64,000 nucleotides of DNA, taken from Albimonas marina (GTDB lineage: Bacteria; Pseudomonadota; Alphaproteobacteria; Rhodobacterales; Rhodobacteraceae). The stretch covers positions 124,001 to 188,000 of the forward strand of contig NZ_JARHUC010000006.1 of NCBI RefSeq assembly GCF_029223255.1, read 5' to 3'. The translations under genes were made by a program, and so were the position numbers. Under the pieces are notes generated by a model. That model worked only from the letters and a program-made list of their open reading frames with translations, did not search any database and was not told the DNA's origin. Below are positions 41,712 through 52,451 of the stretch, piece after piece; positions within the stretch are counted from its first letter, which is position 1; each line of letters begins with the position of its first letter.

Positions 41712-42832
41712 GCGCGCCCCGCATCGCCCTGCTGGTCACTCACCTGATGGGCTCGGGCCACCTGGTGCGCACGCTGACGCTGGCGCGCGCGCTGGCGGCG
41801 CAGGGGGCGGACCCGCTGGTGATCTCGGGCGGGCGGCCGCTGGGCCATGTCGAGGCGGGCGGCGTGCGGCTCGCGCAGCTTCCGCCGCTCAGCTCCAACG
41901 GGCTCGACTACCGCACCCTGCTGGACGACGCGGGCGCCCCCGCCTCCGACGCCTACCGGGCGGAGCGCGAGGCCCGGCTGGTCGAGTTGATCCGCGCCGA
42001 GACGCCGGCGGCGCTGGTGACCGAGCTTTATCCGCTGGGGCGGCGCAACCTGGAGGCCGAGTTCCGCGCCGCCATCGCGGCCCTGCCGCCGGGGGCGCGG
42101 CTGATCGGCTCGGTCCGCGACGTGATGGAGCCGCCCTCGAAGGCCAAGCGCGTGGCGCAGGGGCTGGAGCGGCTGGCGCCCTTCGACGCGCTGCTGGTGC
42201 ATGGCGACCCGGAGGTGATCCCGCTGGCGGCGAGCTGGCCCGGCGACGGGACCTGGCCCGAGGCGCTGGCGCGCCGCGTGCGCTACGCGGGCTATGCGGT
42301 CGACCCGGCCCCCCCGCGCACGGCGGGGCCGGGCGAGGGCGAGGTGCTGGTCGCGACCGGCGGCGGCGCGATCGGGCGCCGGCTGCTGGAGGTCGCGGCG
42401 CGGGCCTCGGCCCTCTCGGACCTGCCCTGGCGGCTGCGCGTCGGGGGCGCCGACGCGGCCGGGGCGGTCGCGGCGCTGAGCGCGCTGGGCCCCGCGGCGG
42501 TGGAGCCCGCCGCCCCCGACTTCCGCGCCCGACTGTCGCGCGCCGCCGCGGCGGTCACGCTCTGCGGCTACAACACCGCCGTCGAGGCCGCGCTGTCGGG
42601 CACGCCCACCCTGCTGGTCCCGATGGAGGAGGGCGGGGAGCGCGAGCAGCTGATCCGGGCCGAGGCCTTCGCCCGCCTTCCGGAGATCGAGACCGCCCGC
42701 ATCGGCGCGCTGACGCCCGAGGGGCTGGCGGAACGCGTCGCCGCGCTCGCCGCCCAGCCGCGCCGCGCGGCGCCGATCAAGGCCGACGGCGGCGCCGAGG
42801 CGGCGCGGATCGTGCTCGAGACGCTGGCGTAG
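41708..42832 (+). CDS. Glycosyltransferase, MurG-like (GT-B)
   Basis: A 374-residue enzyme with LLVTHLMGSGHLVRTLTLARAL at the N-terminus, the same glycine/His layout as the COG4671-like gene at 37051. The C-terminal half has EVLVATGGGAIG and TLCGYNTAVEAALSGTPTLLVPM, the donor-binding region of the MurG/GT28 branch. It is coupled to the phosphatase by an ATGA overlap. The two MurG-like enzymes bracket two GT4 enzymes and the phosphatase, suggesting sequential sugar additions to one acceptor. It converges on the ABC operon 15 bases later. Confidence 0.82.
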   Translation: MSAPRIALLVTHLMGSGHLVRTLTLARALAAQGADPLVISGGRPLGHVEAGGVRLAQLPPLSSNGLDYRTLLDDAGAPASDAYRAEREARLVELIRAETPAALVTELYPLGRRNLEAEFRAAIAALPPGARLIGSVRDVMEPPSKAKRVAQGLERLAPFDALLVHGDPEVIPLAASWPGDGTWPEALARRVRYAGYAVDPAPPRTAGPGEGEVLVATGGGAIGRRLLEVAARASALSDLPWRLRVGGADAAGAVAALSALGPAAVEPAAPDFRARLSRAAAAVTLCGYNTAVEAALSGTPTLLVPMEEGGEREQLIRAEAFARLPEIETARIGALTPEGLAERVAALAAQPRRAAPIKADGGAEAARIVLETLA

Positions 42833-42847
42833 GGCGCGCCCCGCCCC

Positions 42848-44050
42848 TTACGAGTAAGGATCCAGCGCGTCGCGCAGGCCGTCGCCCAGGAAGTTGAAGG
42901 CGAGCACCACCATGATCACCGGGATCATCGGGGCGAGCAGCCACGGGTAGATCTCGACCGCGGTCAGGTCGAGCGCGTCGTTCAGCATCAGCCCCCAGCT
43001 CACCGCCGGCGGACGCAGGCCCAGGCCCAGCAGCGACAGCGCCGTCTCGCCCAGGATCATCGTGGGGATCGAGAGCGTGGCCGAGGCGACCAGGTGGCTC
43101 ATGAAGTTCGGCATCATGTGCGAGCCCACGATGCGGGTCGTCGAGGCGCCCATCAGCTCGGCCGCGCGCACGTAGTCCTCCTCGCGCAGGCTGAGGAACT
43201 TGGAGCGCACGGCGCGGGCGAGGCCGGGCCAGTCGAGCAGGCCGAGGATCACCGAGATCATGAAGAACACCGCGACCGGCCCCCAGTTGGCGGGGATCGC
43301 GGCGGAAAGGGCGAGCCAGATCGGCAGCTCGGGCATCGAGCGGATGATCTCGATCGAGCGTTGCACCACGGCGTCGAACCAGCCGCCGAAATAGCCCGCG
43401 AACCCGCCCAGCACCATGCCGATGCCGAAGCTGATCGCCACGCCGATCAGGCCCACGGTCAGCGAGAGCTGCGCGCCGAACATGATGCGGCTGTGGATGT
43501 CGCGGCCCAGCCGGTCGGAGCCCAGCAGGAACAGGTCCGCGCCCTCGGGCGGGCAGATCAGGCGGAAGCGGCTCTCGGCCAGGCCCAGCAGGGTCCAGGG
43601 ATCGCCGCAGGTGGTCAGCCAGCGGATCGGCCGGGGATCGTCGTAGTCGCTTTCGAAATCGGGCTGGAAGGTCTCCATGTTGATGGTCGAGACCATCGGG
43701 TAGGTGACCGCGAGATGCCCGTTCACGAACCAGTCCACCTCCTGCGGGGGGGCGTAGATCGCGTCGGCGTTGCGGGTGGCGGGCGCATAGGGCGCGAGGA
43801 ACCCCACGAAGGGCAGGGCGAGGTAGATCAGCAGCAGGTAGAGGCCCGAGATCACCGCCAGCCGGTGCCGGAAGAAGCGCCGGAAGATCAGCGTGGTGGT
43901 CGAGGCGTCGAGGTCCTTGCGCTCCAGCGCCTGCAGGTCGGCCTCGGCGTCCCAGGGCTCGTCCGAGACCCAGTGGCTGTCGAGGTCTCCGCCCGAGCGG
44001 CCCAGCGCATGCGGATCGCCCGCGTCGTGATCGTAGCCCTGGCGGCTCAC
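42848..44050 (-). CDS. Peptide/opine-type ABC transporter permease (OppC/DppC-like)
   Basis: A 400-residue inner-membrane permease, longer than OppC (about 300). It has an acidic cytoplasmic N-terminus, TM1 near 65-85, a large periplasmic loop, and the core GSDRLGRDIHSRIMFGAQLSLTVGLIG that marks this subfamily. The ATPase-docking region is YVRAAELMGASTTRIVGSHMMPN. Translation starts at GTG 44050, whose GTGA overlaps the upstream permease stop. It is the last gene of a four-gene import operon. Confidence 0.9.
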   Translation of the reverse strand: MSRQGYDHDAGDPHALGRSGGDLDSHWVSDEPWDAEADLQALERKDLDASTTTLIFRRFFRHRLAVISGLYLLLIYLALPFVGFLAPYAPATRNADAIYAPPQEVDWFVNGHLAVTYPMVSTINMETFQPDFESDYDDPRPIRWLTTCGDPWTLLGLAESRFRLICPPEGADLFLLGSDRLGRDIHSRIMFGAQLSLTVGLIGVAISFGIGMVLGGFAGYFGGWFDAVVQRSIEIIRSMPELPIWLALSAAIPANWGPVAVFFMISVILGLLDWPGLARAVRSKFLSLREEDYVRAAELMGASTTRIVGSHMMPNFMSHLVASATLSIPTMILGETALSLLGLGLRPPAVSWGLMLNDALDLTAVEIYPWLLAPMIPVIMVVLAFNFLGDGLRDALDPYS

Positions 44051-45069
44051 CGGCGCCTCCCCGAAAAGCGGATGCGCGGATCGAGCACGGCCAGCAGCAG
44101 GTCGGAGACCAGCATCCCCACCAGGGTCAGGATCGAGACGAACAGCAGGATGAAGCCCGAGAGGAAATAGTCCTGGCTGCGCAGCGCCGAGAGCAGGATC
44201 GGACCGATGGTCTGCAGGCCCATGACCAGCGACACGAGGACCGAGCCGGAGACGAGGCTGGGCAGCAGGTTGCCGATGTCGGCCACGAACGGGTTCAGCG
44301 CCATGCGCAGCGGATAGCGGGTGATGGTCGTGACCTTGCCCACCCCCTTGGCCCGCGCGGTGGTGACGTAGGGCTTGCCGAGCTCGTCCAGCAGGTTCGC
44401 GCGCAGGCGGCGGACCATGGCGGCCATGCCCGAGGTCCCGATGACGATGATCGGCACGATCATGTGCAGCAGGATGTCGCCGAGCTTGGCGAAGCTCATC
44501 GGCTGGTCGACGTATTCCTTGCCCATCAGGCCGCCGACCGGGATCCCGAACCACTGCGCGCCCTTGTGATAGAGGATCAGCGCCAGCAGGAAGTTGGGCG
44601 TGGCGAGGCCGATGTAGCCCACGAAGGTGGCCGCGTAGTCGATCCAGGTGTTCGCGCGCACGGCGGCGATCGCGCCCAGCGGCAGGGCCACGATGTAGAC
44701 GAAGAGGATCGTGAAGAAGTTCAGCGCGATCGTCATGTAGAGCGCTTCGCCCACGATCTCGGACACCGGCTTGTCGAGCTCGAAGCTCCAGCCCAGGTTG
44801 CCCTGCACGATGCCCGAGAAGCCGTTGGGCCCGGGCCAGAAGCCCATCCAGATCAGGTATTGCTCCCACATCGGGCGGTCGAGCGCGTATTCCTTCATCA
44901 GGAACTCGGCCTTGGCGACCGAGGCGCTTTCGCCCGAGGCGCGGAGCTGCTGGATCTGGTTCGACAGCACGTCGCCCGGCGGCAGGTTCACGATCCAGAA
45001 GATCAGGATCGAGACCAGCAGCAGGGTCCACAGCATGGTCCAGCAGCGGCGGACGAGGTAGCGCGCCAT
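44047..45069 (-). CDS. Peptide/opine-type ABC transporter permease (OppB/DppB-like)
   Basis: A 340-residue permease. TM1 follows MARYLVRRCW, the characteristic OppB-type start. The periplasmic segment and core (GNLGWSFELDKPVSEIVGEAL, YIGLATPNFLLALIL) match this family, and the docking loop YVTTARAKGVGK is present. The ATG at 45069 is chosen from its typical N-terminus. The 170 bases separating it from the binding-protein gene hold no gene. It pairs with the permease at 42848-44050. Confidence 0.9.
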   Translation of the reverse strand: MARYLVRRCWTMLWTLLLVSILIFWIVNLPPGDVLSNQIQQLRASGESASVAKAEFLMKEYALDRPMWEQYLIWMGFWPGPNGFSGIVQGNLGWSFELDKPVSEIVGEALYMTIALNFFTILFVYIVALPLGAIAAVRANTWIDYAATFVGYIGLATPNFLLALILYHKGAQWFGIPVGGLMGKEYVDQPMSFAKLGDILLHMIVPIIVIGTSGMAAMVRRLRANLLDELGKPYVTTARAKGVGKVTTITRYPLRMALNPFVADIGNLLPSLVSGSVLVSLVMGLQTIGPILLSALRSQDYFLSGFILLFVSILTLVGMLVSDLLLAVLDPRIRFSGRRR

Positions 45070-45240
45070 CTCAGCCCCCCTTCGCCGCGGGGACGGCGGG
45101 ACGGACGCTCGCGCTGCGCGCGACGCCCCGCCCGCCATCCCCGGCGCCCCTCGCCGCACGCGGGCGGCGCAGGACGGGGGACCGTTCGGGCCGACGGGCG
45201 CGGGCGCGGGTCGGACAGGGAAGACCGGGGGCCAGGACCA

Positions 45241-47177
45241 TCATTCGACGAAGAAGAACTCGTCCACGCGGTGCACGCCGAGGTGGGCGCCCGGCTCCCA
45301 GGCGTAGATCGCCTTCTGGGGCACGTTGCGCAGCCGGTTCGAGACGATGATCGGCTGCGGCGCGGCCGAGACCAGCCCGATGGCGAAGATCTGGTCGGCG
45401 TGGATGTCGAGCATCTCGTTCCAGGCGGCGGCCTGGCGTTCCTCGTCGGGGGAGGCCTGCCATTCCTTGTAGAGCTCCAGCAGGCGCTGGGCGGGCTCGA
45501 TCTGCGGGGGCTCGCCGGCGGCGCCCTTGGTCTGCCAGTGCTGGCCCCACATCGGCCAGGAGAAGTTGGCCTGGTCCACGGGCGCGAGGTCGTCGGGCGG
45601 CGAGGAGGGCGTGGGGATGCCGTTGTTCCAGCCGTACCACACCGGCATCATCGAGGCGCCCTGGTAGGCGGAGTTGCGCAGGATGTCGCGATCCAGCGGG
45701 CGGAAGATCAGCTTCACGCCGATCAGCCGCCAGCTTTCGGCGACCAGCTCCAGCGCGTCGGATTCCTCGGTCCGCTCGCCCGCCGTCTCGACCACCAGCT
45801 CCAGCCGCCGGCCGTCGGGCAGCTTGCGGGTGCCGTCGCCGTCCTTCTGGTCGAGGCCCAGCGCGTCGAGCATCGCGTTGGCCTTGTCGACGTCGTGCTC
45901 GGCCCAGGCCTTGGCGCGCGCCTCGGTGAAGAAGGGGCTCTGCTCGAGGGGAGCGACGGCGCGCTCCTTCGCGAGGCCGTAGAACAGGCTCTTGTTGATC
46001 GCCCGGCGGTCGATCCCCAGCGACAGGGCGCGGCGGAAGTCGGCGGTGCGGAACAGCTCCTGGAAGGCCGGGTCCTCGTAGTTGAGGTTGGGGTAGAGCG
46101 CGATCTCGGAGGCGGCGCCGTTGGTCCACAGGTAGGTGGTGTAGTTCCCCGTCTTCTCGCCCTTCTTCAGCACCGGCGCGTCGGAGAAGGTGAGCGTGCG
46201 GATCTGCAGGTCGCTCTCGCCCAGGGTGACCTTGGAGGCGACGAGGCCCGCGGCCGCGATCTCGGCCTCGACCGTGTCGATGTAAGGCAGCTGCACGCCC
46301 TTCGCGTCGACCCGGTGGTAGTAGGGATTGCGCTCGAGCACGTAGCGCTGGCCGTTGGGCTCGGTCGTGTTCACCCAGGGCTGCAGGGTCGGCAGCTCCG
46401 GGTTGTCGAAATTGTACATGTTGTCCAGCTTGTTATGAAGCTGGGCCCAGTTGCGCGACCGGGTCTGGCGCAGCATCTGGGAAAGCTCTTCCTTGTCCGT
46501 GTAGGCCTCGTGGAACTTCTTCATGAAGTGCGAGGGACGGTAGATGAAGGGCGGGCGCGCCTGCGCCAGCGCCGGCAGGAAGCGGGGGTTGGGGCTCGCC
46601 CATTCGAAGCGGATCTCGGTCTCGGAGACCACGGTCACCCGGGGCGCCTGGCCGTCGACCAGCAGCAGGGCGGGCGGGCCCGCGGGGACCAGCTGCTCGT
46701 TGTTGGCCACGTCCTCCCACCAGTAGCGGAAATCCTCGGTGGTGAAGGGCGCGCCGTCGGACCACTTGTGACCCTTGCGCAGATGCAGGGTGAAGATCCG
46801 CCCGTCCTCGACCACCACGTCGCGCAGGATGTCGGGGGTGAGGTTGTAGTCGTGGTCGAAGCCCACCAGCCGGGCGTAGCCGTAGACCACCATGTAGCGG
46901 ATGTCGCGCGCGCGGGTGAAGATCGTGCGCAGCGTGCCGCCCGCCTTGCCGAACTCTCGGCCCTTCTCGGCGAGGTCGACGACCAGCGGCTCCTGCGGCA
47001 GGCGCTCGTTCACCGGGGGCAGCTCGCCGGCGGCCACGCGCTCCTTGAACAGGGCGGGCTCGATCGCGTCGAGCGCCCGCGCCGGTCCCGCGGCCAGCGC
47101 GAAGATCGAGGCGGCGGCGGCGGCCAGCCCCTCGCGGCGCGTCAGTCGGAGCTCGGGGAAGCGGGTCCGGCGTCGGG

Positions 47178-47181
<4 letters not shown>
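45241..47181 (-). CDS. Periplasmic binding protein, family 5 (peptide/nickel/opine class)
   Basis: A 646-residue extracellular solute-binding protein, large for the class. The N-terminus has TRREGLAAAAASIFALAAG, a twin-arginine-like signal, with a likely cleavage after ARA near residue 39. The mature protein contains LHLRKGHKWSDGAPFTTEDF, a hallmark of family 5 receptors. The ATG at 47181 overlaps the ATPase stop (ATGA), which decides the start over a GTG at 47190. Candidate ligands are oligopeptides, opines or similar; the sequence does not decide. Confidence 0.9.
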
Positions 47182-49058
<1,877 letters not shown>

Positions 49059-49408
49059 TTGTCCTCCCTCTCGCCTTTCCGCTGCGCCCGCGGAGAATGG
49101 CCGGGCGGGGACGATAGGGCAACAGGTTTGGTGAACAAGACCCTGCGGCGGCGCGCGTCCGTCGCGCCGCCGCGACGCCCGCCGGGCGCCCCGACGGCGG
49201 ACGCATGCGGCGCCGCGGACCGCGTCGCGAAGGCCGGGAGCCTGCGCAGGGCGGCTCCGCGCGCCCCGAAAGCCCGCGGCCGCGCGCCGCGCCGGACGAT
49301 TTCGCCGCCGGCTCAAGCGGCTGCGCGGCGCCGCAACGGCGGGGAGGGGGTGCGCAGAGGTCGCAGGGGAGACCGCGGCCCGGGCGGCCTCGAGGGCCGC
49401 GGCGACCC
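49059..49408. other. Intergenic gap upstream of the ABC operon
   Basis: A 350-bp GC-rich gap between the ATPase gene and the hydrolase stop. Apart from the promoter at 49111-49138 nothing is recognised; arginine-rich frames here are spurious. Confidence 0.5.
49111..49138 (-). promoter_or_regulatory. Promoter of the peptide/opine-type ABC operon
   Basis: The minus strand reads TTGTTC (49138-49133), 16 bases, then TATCGT (49116-49111), about 52 bases before the GTG start. It stands out by low GC. Confidence 0.5.
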
Positions 49409-50209
49409 TCAGTCCGCGGCGGCGTGCAGGGCCAGCACCTCGTCGAGCGCGGCCTCGATCAGCGCCAGCTCGGCAGGGCCGGAGAAGCGGTGGTCGGCGT
49501 CCTTGACCAGCGTCAGGCGGATGTCGGGCCCGTCGGCGTGGTCGAGCAGGCGCAGCGCCCAGTCGACCGGCACGTCCTCGTCCGCCGTCCCCTGCAGCAG
49601 GCGCACCGGGAAGGGCAGGGAGAGGGGCGTGCGCAGCACCAGCTGGGCGCGCCCGTCCTCGATCAGCTTCTGGGTGATGACGTAGGGCTCGTCGGAATAT
49701 TCCGAGGGCAGCTCGACGCGGCCGGTCTTCGCCATCTCCGCCTTCTGGTCGTCGGTGAAGGCCGCCCACATCCCGTCCTCGGTGAAGTCGGGGGCGGCGG
49801 CGATGGTGACCAGGGCGGCCAGCCGCTCGGGCCGGGCGCGGGCGGTCAGCAGGCTGATCCAGCCGCCCATGGAGGAGCCGATCAGCACCTGCGGCCCCTC
49901 GGTCAGCGCGTCGAGCGCATCGAGCGCGTCGCGCGCCCAGTCGCCGATGCAGCCGTCCTCGAAGTCGCCGGAGCTCTGGCCGTGGCCCGTGTAGTCGAAG
50001 CGCAGGAAGGCGAGGCCCCGGGCGCGGCAGGCGTCCTCGAGGAAGGTGGCCTTGGTGCCGGTCATGTCGGACTTGAAGCCGCCCAGGAACACCACGCCGG
50101 GGCGCGCGGCGCCTTCGGCCGACTCGTCGCTCGCGCGGGTCCTGTGGTATGCGATCCTGCGGCCGTCCTCGAGCGCGAGGAAATCCGGGAGGTCAGACGG
50201 TTTGGTCAT
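49409..50209 (-). CDS. Alpha/beta hydrolase
   Basis: A 266-residue soluble hydrolase. GFKSDMTGTKA gives the oxyanion region, FDYTGHGQSSG is the typical strand-loop, and IGSSMGGW carries the nucleophilic Ser. The C-terminal ADEDVPVDWALRLLDH and KDADHRFSGP contain the likely catalytic Asp and His. It resembles serine aminopeptidase/esterase-type hydrolases; substrate unknown. Its ATG at 50209 shares two bases with the divergent glycosyltransferase ATG, forming CATG at 50207-50210. Confidence 0.85.
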   Translation of the reverse strand: MTKPSDLPDFLALEDGRRIAYHRTRASDESAEGAARPGVVFLGGFKSDMTGTKATFLEDACRARGLAFLRFDYTGHGQSSGDFEDGCIGDWARDALDALDALTEGPQVLIGSSMGGWISLLTARARPERLAALVTIAAAPDFTEDGMWAAFTDDQKAEMAKTGRVELPSEYSDEPYVITQKLIEDGRAQLVLRTPLSLPFPVRLLQGTADEDVPVDWALRLLDHADGPDIRLTLVKDADHRFSGPAELALIEAALDEVLALHAAAD

Positions 50210-51500
50210 GGATGGAACGGGCTCCGCTTCCAATGCGCGCGCCGGCGGGGCGTCCGGCGATGCGCCCTCCGGCGCGGGGGCGCAGACTACCGCCCCGCGG
50301 GGCGATGTCGACCCCGCGGCGGGCGTCGGCGCGGGGAGCGGGACGGCGTCCGCGGCCGGCCGGGGCCCGGTCGTGCTGCAGCTGACGCCGGCGCTCGATG
50401 GCGGCGGGGTGGAGCGCGGCACGGTCGAGATCGCGCAGGCGGTGGCGCGCGCCGGCGGCGTGGCGCTCGTCGCCTCGAAGGGCGGTCGGATGGAAAGCGC
50501 GCTCGCCCGCGCCGGCGGCCGCCTGATCCGGATGGAGGTGGGGCGCAAGGCCCCCTGGGCGATCCGGGCGAACGCCAAGGCGCTGGCCGAGCTGATCCGG
50601 GCCGAGGGGGTGGAGGTGGTTCACGCCCGCTCCCGCGCCCCCGCCTGGGCGGGCTGGTTCGCGGCGAAGGCGACGGGCGTGCCGTTCGTGACCACCTGGC
50701 ACGGCGTCTACAAGGAGAACTTCCCCGGCAAGTCGCTGTGGAACGGGATCATGGCCCGCGGCCGCCCGGTGATCGCGGTGTCGGAGTTCATCGCGGAGAT
50801 GATTCGGGTCCGCCATCCCTCGGCCGAGGTGGTGACGATCCCCCGCGGCGCCGACGTGGCGGCCTTCGATCCGGCCGCGATCTCGGGCGCGCGCACGGCG
50901 GAGCTGGCCGAGCGCTGGGGCCTGGTCGAGGATCCGCGCCCGGTGGTGATGCTGCCCGGCCGCCTGACCCGCTGGAAGGGCCAGGCGCATTTCATCGACG
51001 CCTGCGCGACGCTGCGGGAGCGGCGGGGCGCGGACGACTTCCTGTTCCTGATGGTCGGGGGCGAGCCCGACTCCCCCTACGGCCGCGAGATGGCCGCCCG
51101 GATCCGGGAGCGCGGGGTCGAGGGCTGCTGCGCGCTGGCGGGGCATTGCGACGACATGGCCGCGGGGCTGAAGCTGGCCTCGGTGGTGGTGTCGGCCTCG
51201 TTGGAGCCGGAGGCCTTCGGGCGCGTGGCGGTCGAGGCGCAGGCCATGGGCCGCCCGGTGATCGCCACCGACCACGGCGGCGCGCGCGAGACGGTCGAGG
51301 ACGGGCTGACCGGCTGGCGCTATCCGCCCGGCGACGCGCAGGCGCTGGCCGACGCGGTGCAGGCGGCCCTGTCGATGGACGAGAGCGCGCGCGAGCACAT
51401 GGGTCTGGCGGGACGCACCCGCGTCATGCAGCGCTTCTCGACCGAGGGGATGCAGCGGGCGACGCTGGAGATCTACGACCGGGTGACGGGGCGCGGCTGA
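50208..51500 (+). CDS. Glycosyltransferase family 4
   Basis: A GT-B enzyme of 430 residues if started at ATG 50208. The catalytic core begins near VVLQLTPALDGGGVERGTVEIAQAV. It contains TTWHGVYKENFPG, VMLPGRLTRWKGQAHFIDA and SLEPEAFGRVAVEAQAMGRPVIATDHGG, the last with the E-x7-E of GT4. The first ~50 residues are low-complexity Ala/Gly/Asp, so translation may start further downstream, possibly at a GTG near 50370; no strong ribosome site resolves this. The divergent partner is the hydrolase at 49409-50209. Probably involved in lipopolysaccharide or other glycan assembly. Confidence 0.82.
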   Translation: MDGTGSASNARAGGASGDAPSGAGAQTTAPRGDVDPAAGVGAGSGTASAAGRGPVVLQLTPALDGGGVERGTVEIAQAVARAGGVALVASKGGRMESALARAGGRLIRMEVGRKAPWAIRANAKALAELIRAEGVEVVHARSRAPAWAGWFAAKATGVPFVTTWHGVYKENFPGKSLWNGIMARGRPVIAVSEFIAEMIRVRHPSAEVVTIPRGADVAAFDPAAISGARTAELAERWGLVEDPRPVVMLPGRLTRWKGQAHFIDACATLRERRGADDFLFLMVGGEPDSPYGREMAARIRERGVEGCCALAGHCDDMAAGLKLASVVVSASLEPEAFGRVAVEAQAMGRPVIATDHGGARETVEDGLTGWRYPPGDAQALADAVQAALSMDESAREHMGLAGRTRVMQRFSTEGMQRATLEIYDRVTGRG

Positions 51501-51656
51501 GCGGGCGCGCCGCGGTTCTGCGCGCGTCCCCGCCGGCGGCCGGCGGCGGGGGAGGCCCCGGGTCGAGCCCGGGGCGCCTTGCGGCTGGGCGGACGCCCAG
51601 TGGACCGCAGGGCGCGCCGGGATGGGGCGCACGCGGCACGCCGCCGGCGTCGTTCC

Positions 51657-52163
51657 TCAGGCGGCGAGGTCCTCGAGGTCCAGGCGCAGCGTGGCCATGC
51701 CGCGGCGGCGGGACAGCTCCTCGTAGCCTGCGGCGCGGTAGGCGTTCAGCGCCGGGGCGTTGTCGAGCTCGACCTTCAGGGTGACGGTGAGGGCGTCGAG
51801 CGCCTCGGCGGCCTCGCGCACCAGCTCGGTCATCCGCCGCCCGGCGCCGCCGCGATAGGCGGGGTCGAGGCACAGGTAGGCCAGGTGGCGCACCTCCGGC
51901 CCCACGCCCACGCGCAGCGCGAAGAAGCCGACCTCGCGGCCCTGCGGGTCGGTCACGTAGAAGGCGGCGTCGTCGGGATCGCCCAGCCACTTCTCCTGCC
52001 ATTCGACCGGGTCGAACGGATGGGCGGCGTTGGGGTTCGCCAGCGTCAGGTCGTCGGGGTCGGCCAGCAGGCGGCCCAGCGGCCCGGGATCGGGCGGCAG
52101 GCTGCGGCGCAGCGACAGGTCGGGTCCGGCCTCGGCCGGGCGAGGGGCGTGAACGTCGGTCAT
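51657..52163 (-). CDS. GNAT family N-acetyltransferase
   Basis: A 168-residue acetyltransferase fold. LAYLCLDPAYRGGAGRRMTELV is the acetyl-CoA binding motif A, with the R/Q-x-x-G-x-G/A pattern. The C-terminal ALNAYRAAGYEELSRRR is the usual motif B. The ATG at 52163 has GGAGG seven bases upstream. It is divergent from thrS with 288 bases between. Hairpin-forming sequence at 51528-51585 separates it from the convergent glycosyltransferase. Substrate unknown. Confidence 0.85.
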   Translation of the reverse strand: MTDVHAPRPAEAGPDLSLRRSLPPDPGPLGRLLADPDDLTLANPNAAHPFDPVEWQEKWLGDPDDAAFYVTDPQGREVGFFALRVGVGPEVRHLAYLCLDPAYRGGAGRRMTELVREAAEALDALTVTLKVELDNAPALNAYRAAGYEELSRRRGMATLRLDLEDLAA

Positions 52164-52366
52164 CGGGGCCTCCGCGGGGTCCGGTTTTAGCGACGGGAGC
52201 GGCGCTCGGGCGCCGCGCGCCTCCCATGCCGGGCGGGCGGGACGCAACCGGGCCTGCCGCGGCGTCCCGCATTCCCGAAGCGCTTTCCGCATCGTGGAAC
52301 CGCGCCCTGCGACGTCGCCCCGCGGACCCGCCTGGCGGCGAAGCGCCCCCGCGGCCCAGCCCTTCC

Positions 52367-52394
52367 TTGACAGGAAGCCCGCCCCCCATATGGT
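52367..52394 (+). promoter_or_regulatory. thrS promoter
   Basis: TTGACA (52367-52372), 16 bases and TATGGT (52389-52394): a full -35 match and a good -10. The start near 52401 gives a leader of about 50 bases with no room for a T-box. Confidence 0.7.
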
Positions 52395-52451
52395 GCGCGC
52401 CACGCGACGCGGGACGGTCCCGCGGCGCCGAAGATCCTTTGGAGACACCCC

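Noticed and set aside
52164..52451. T-box or other amino-acid-responsive leader before thrS
   Set aside because: The clear promoter at 52367-52394 leaves only about 50 bases of leader, too short for a T-box, and T-boxes are not expected in alphaproteobacteria.
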